Shown: positions 7,336 to 9,816 of the stretch, piece after piece
Position numbering within the stretch: the stretch's first letter is position 1
How the letters are laid out: each line of letters begins with the position of its first letter
DNA from: Chloroflexota bacterium
GTDB taxonomy: Bacteria > Chloroflexota > Limnocylindria > Limnocylindrales > CSP1-4
Assembly (NCBI GenBank): GCA_025355255.1
Contig: JANYAA010000197.1
Location: 1-9,816, forward strand
Length of the DNA: 9,816 nucleotides
Direction: 5' to 3'
The notes under the pieces: model-generated
What the model saw: only the letters and a program-made list of their open reading frames with translations
The model's database searches: none
Told to the model about the DNA's origin: nothing
Made by a program: the position numbers and the translations under genes

Positions 7336-7353
7336 CGCAGCAGATCGCCTGCG
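7336..7353. repeat. Inverted repeat upstream of the first kinase
   Basis: CGCAG at 7336-7340 and CTGCG at 7349-7353 form a 5-bp inverted repeat with an 8-nt spacer. It occupies the expected -35/spacer region of the promoter at 7359-7364. It could be an operator half-site pair, but arms this short arise often by chance in GC-rich DNA. Confidence 0.2.
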
Positions 7354-7358
7354 GCGGC

Positions 7359-7364
7359 TACACT
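7359..7364 (+). promoter_or_regulatory. Putative leaderless -10 box (TACACT) of the kinase-regulator unit
   Basis: TACACT ends 8 nt before ATG 7373, and no Shine-Dalgarno site precedes that ATG. The arrangement matches leaderless transcripts, in which the start codon is at or next to the 5' end. There is no TTGACA-like -35 hexamer about 17 nt upstream. Confidence 0.5.
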
Positions 7365-7372
7365 CGACCCAC

Positions 7373-8455
7373 ATGGACGAGCCCCAAAGCGAGCCATCCG
7401 GATCCGCATTTGACCAGCTCCACGCCGCGGCGGCAGAAACGCTGACCCAAGCGGCAAATTCGCTGCGCTCGGTGCGCGAGCTGTACCGCCAGGCCTACCT
7501 TGAAGACCTCGGCCGCTGGCAGGCGGTGGGCGATGAAGTTTCCATGCTCGAGCACGTGGTGGCCGCCCCGGCCGACGTCGACGGGCGGGGATCCGAGACC
7601 TTTGACGCGACGACTGCCGACATCCGTCTGCGCGCCCTGCGCCAGGAGGTGCAGCAAGCGCGCGCCGACGTGAGCCTCCATGAGGCGGAGTTGTCGCGGA
7701 TTGAGCTGGCCCTGCGCAACATCGAGAGCACCTGGCTGTTCTTGGAGCGCGGCGACGCCACCCTGATCTCGGAGCCGGCCACACCGGCGGTGCAGACCGA
7801 GTTCCAGATGCGGATCCTGGAGGCGCAGGAGGCGGAGCGGTCCCGGCTCGCCCAGGAGGTCCACGACGGGCCGGCACAGGCACTGAGCAACGCGATCTTC
7901 TCCGTGGAGTTCATCGACCGCATCTTCGAGTCGGATCCCCGCATGGCCCGGTCCGAACTCCGTCTCCTCCGGGGGCTGCTGCGCCGCGAGCTGGGCGACG
8001 TCCGGAGCTTCGTAGGCCAGCTCCGGCCGCCGGTGCTGGTGGAGCTTGGGCTCAATGGCTCGCTGCAGGACGCCGTGGACACACAGTCAAGCCTGTCTGG
8101 ACTGGTCATCGAGACCGATCTGCAGGGACCATCAGACGTGCTGGCGGAGACGGCGCAAACTGCTGTTCTGCGGATCATGCAAGAAGCACTGCAGAATGTG
8201 CGCAAACATGCAGGCGCCGTCAACGTCTGGGTCGCCACCAGGCGAGACGGAGACATCTGGATCCTCGAGGTCCGGGACGATGGACGCGGGTTTGACATAG
8301 GGTCGGTCGCGGTTCGCGGCCGGCGGAATTTTGGGCTCCAGTTCATGCGGGAACGGGCCCAGCTCATTGGGGCGCGACTCGAGTTCGAGTCGAAGCCCGA
8401 GGCAGGGACGGTCGTACGGCTTGCGATCCCGCTGCCGCACAAGGAGAGCGGATGA
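7373..8455 (+). CDS. DegS-like soluble sensor histidine kinase
   Basis: The 360-aa protein has no membrane segment, so it senses in the cytoplasm. Residues 1-150 are mostly helical and charged, with probable coiled coil near 80-125 (RLRALRQEVQQARADVSLHE), as in DegS-type sensor regions. The HisKA_3 dimerisation/phosphoacceptor domain follows: EAERSRLAQEVHDGPAQAL with His164, and Asp and Gln arranged as the DxxxQ motif linked to phosphatase activity in this family. The HATPase_c domain has the N box (QEALQNVRKHA, Asn275), DDGRGFD at 302-308, and a NFGLQFMRERAQLIGARL lid/G2 region near the end. It should autophosphorylate and pass phosphate to the regulator directly downstream, whose ATG overlaps its TGA (ATGA). 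The signal is unknown. The start is supported by a leaderless-type promoter. Confidence 0.93.
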   Translation: MDEPQSEPSGSAFDQLHAAAAETLTQAANSLRSVRELYRQAYLEDLGRWQAVGDEVSMLEHVVAAPADVDGRGSETFDATTADIRLRALRQEVQQARADVSLHEAELSRIELALRNIESTWLFLERGDATLISEPATPAVQTEFQMRILEAQEAERSRLAQEVHDGPAQALSNAIFSVEFIDRIFESDPRMARSELRLLRGLLRRELGDVRSFVGQLRPPVLVELGLNGSLQDAVDTQSSLSGLVIETDLQGPSDVLAETAQTAVLRIMQEALQNVRKHAGAVNVWVATRRDGDIWILEVRDDGRGFDIGSVAVRGRRNFGLQFMRERAQLIGARLEFESKPEAGTVVRLAIPLPHKESG

Positions 8456-9201
8456 CCGACTATCAAGGCACCGAGCGGCGCGCAGCCAGCTCGGAGCGCA
8501 GATCCACCGGCCAGTCGTTGGAGCGCATCCGTGTGCTCATCGTGGATGACCACGCCCTGTTCCGCGTCGGGATCCGGCAGATCCTCGAGCGGGAGCCTGA
8601 CATCGAGGTTGTCGCAGAGGCTGACGACACCCGGACGGCGCTGGACGCCGCGTTTGCCACCAGTCCCGACGTGATCCTCATGGACCTGTCGCTGCCCGCC
8701 CCGGGCGGGATCGACGCCACCCAGCGGATCAAGCGCGAGCTGCCGGCCACCGGCATTATCGTCCTCTCCACCGAGGAGAACGAGGACTCGCTGTTTGAGG
8801 CCATCAAGGCCGGCGCGGCAGCGTTCATCCTCAAGGACGTCGATCCGGACGACTTGGTGCTGATCATCCGGCGCGTCGTTGGCGGCGAGTACCTGATCAA
8901 CGACAAGGTGTTCAGCCGTCCGTCTGTCGCGTCGCGCGTGCTCAAGGAGTTCCGCGAGCTTGCGGTCTACGGCCAGGAGGCCGCCCCAATCTTCGCGCCG
9001 CTGTCGCCCCGCGAAGTGGAGATCCTTGACAACATCGCCCAAGGCATGACCAACAAGCAGGTCGCCTACGCGCTGTCGATCAGCGAGCAGACTGTCAAGA
9101 ACCACATGAGCTCCATCCTGCGCAAGCTGTCCGTGAACGACCGGACCCAAGCCGTGGTGTACGCAATGCGCCAGGGCTGGATCCGGATGCCCGAGGACTG
9201 A
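8452..9201 (+). CDS. NarL/DegU-type response regulator
   Basis: The 249-aa regulator has a receiver domain at about 26-145 and a LuxR-type helix-turn-helix at about 184-245. Receiver residues are all present: Asp32-Asp33 acidic pair, Asp78 phosphoacceptor (VILMDLSLP), Ser106 and Lys128. The DNA-binding domain reads LSPREVEILDNIAQGMTNKQVAYAL, then SEQTVKNHMSSILRKL, the family recognition helix. An N-terminal extension of about 25 residues with two ERR repeats (GTERRAASSERRS) precedes the receiver and is not part of the usual fold. The linker of about 35 residues is longer than usual. It should be phosphorylated by the adjacent DegS-like kinase and bind promoter DNA as a dimer. Its ATG overlaps the kinase stop, so both are co-translated. 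Targets are unknown; the neighbouring glycosyltransferases are possible only by proximity. Confidence 0.94.
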   Translation: MTDYQGTERRAASSERRSTGQSLERIRVLIVDDHALFRVGIRQILEREPDIEVVAEADDTRTALDAAFATSPDVILMDLSLPAPGGIDATQRIKRELPATGIIVLSTEENEDSLFEAIKAGAAAFILKDVDPDDLVLIIRRVVGGEYLINDKVFSRPSVASRVLKEFRELAVYGQEAAPIFAPLSPREVEILDNIAQGMTNKQVAYALSISEQTVKNHMSSILRKLSVNDRTQAVVYAMRQGWIRMPED

Positions 9202-9228
9202 GCGCGCCTCGCAAGGTCCTGAGTACCC

Positions 9229-9816
9229 ATGACTGACGACGCGACGGATCCGATCGCCGAGACCGGCGAGTCCATTGCCGCACGCCTCGATGCCGAGGTG
9301 GTGCGCCTTGACAGCGAGCTTGCCGAGATCGACTTGCTCGTCGGGCAGGCGAAGGCCGAGTCGGCGCGCCATGAGCAGAAGCGAGCGCAGGCCGCCGAGC
9401 GCTCAAGCGCGCAAGGGACGAACCGCAGCGGGGCAGAGGTTGCCGAGTCCATGAGCCAGGTCATGACCCTGACCCGCCGGTCGCTGATGATGGAGGCACA
9501 GGTGGAGCTGCTCGACGCGAAGCGTCGGGCCACCGCGCGCCACCGTTCGGCGATGGAGGACCTCGCCGAAGCGGTGGTCGGCCTCGGCACGCTCCCGGTC
9601 GTTGAGCCGCCGGCCGTCGTTGCGGCGCCTGAGCCTGCAGTCCCGAGCGGTGCTCAGGCGCAGCCGTCGCTCGCCCGTGTGGTCCTGGCGGCGCAGGAGG
9701 AGCTCCGGCGCGACATCGCCCGGGCCATGCACGACGGACCCGCCCAGTCCCTCACCAACATCATGCTGCAGGCGCAGGTCGTGGAGCGCCTGATGGACCG
9801 CAGCCCTGCTGACGCC
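9229..9816 (+). CDS. Second DegS-like sensor histidine kinase, 3' truncated by window
   Basis: The frame from ATG 9229 stays open for 196 codons to the right edge, so only the N-terminal half is seen. Residues 15-115 are charged and helical, with likely coiled coil (ARLDAEVVRLDSELAEIDLL; then SLMMEAQVELLDAKRRATARH). A Pro/Ala/Val linker spans 123-146, then a HisKA_3 box AQEELRRDIARAMHDGPAQSL with His168 and a DxxxQ motif. No membrane segment is present. The HATPase domain is expected beyond the edge. The residue two before His is Ala (Glu in the first kinase), a possible oddity. It lies 27 nt after the regulator on the same strand, with AAGG at 9213-9216 as a weak ribosome site, so it probably belongs to the same operon. 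Its sensor region does not resemble that of the first kinase. Confidence 0.88.
   Translation, partial: MTDDATDPIAETGESIAARLDAEVVRLDSELAEIDLLVGQAKAESARHEQKRAQAAERSSAQGTNRSGAEVAESMSQVMTLTRRSLMMEAQVELLDAKRRATARHRSAMEDLAEAVVGLGTLPVVEPPAVVAAPEPAVPSGAQAQPSLARVVLAAQEELRRDIARAMHDGPAQSLTNIMLQAQVVERLMDRSPADA

Noticed and set aside
7495..9372. Very long open frame (625 codons) on the minus strand across the kinase and regulator genes
   Set aside because: It is antisense to two genes with complete catalytic motifs, its translation has no recognisable domain, and long antisense frames are expected at this GC content.
1..9816. tRNA, rRNA, CRISPR arrays, insertion sequences, attachment sites
   Set aside because: None seen: no cloverleaf-like segments in the gaps, no regular direct repeats, no transposase motifs, and intergenic DNA never exceeds about 90 nt.

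Overview
The window is GC-rich, densely coding bacterial DNA with few T-runs and very short intergenic gaps. The best guess for the source is a high-GC member of the Chloroflexota (Limnocylindria/Ellin6529-like). This rests on the style of the soluble DegS-like kinases (HDGPAQ histidine box), the NarL/DegU-type regulator, and several starts placed 7-9 nt downstream of a TANNNT -10 box, as in leaderless mRNAs. An actinobacterial source cannot be excluded from sequence alone.

Positions 1-7300 hold six predicted multi-pass membrane glycosyltransferases of the GT-C fold, so nothing but envelope glycosylation genes for more than 7 kb. In order they are: a PIG-V/Gpi18-like mannosyltransferase (left-truncated by the window, +), a short GT87/DUF2029 protein (-), a second GT87 (+), a third GT87 (-), and two adjacent, translationally coupled GT39/ArnT-like enzymes (+ +). 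The first five alternate strands, giving one convergent pair 15 nt apart, a divergent pair with a promoter region of about 90 nt, a convergent pair whose coding regions overlap by 109 bp, and a second divergent pair with a promoter region of about 76 nt. These enzymes would be expected to use polyprenyl-phosphate sugars on the outer face of the cytoplasmic membrane. The acceptor cannot be told from sequence.

Positions 7301-9816 hold a two-component signalling module: a soluble DegS-like histidine kinase, a NarL/DegU-like response regulator overlapping it by 4 nt (ATGA), and, 27 nt further on, the first 196 codons of a second, different DegS-like kinase that runs off the right edge. A putative leaderless promoter sits just before the first kinase. 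The kinase-regulator-kinase layout suggests two soluble sensors feeding one regulator. Any link to the glycosyltransferases is only by proximity.

No tRNA, rRNA, CRISPR array, insertion sequence or clear intrinsic terminator was seen. The most notable points are the GT-C cluster itself, the 109-bp antisense overlap of two paralogous membrane proteins, the leaderless-type starts, the tandem kinase arrangement and a local excess of the palindrome GGATCC.
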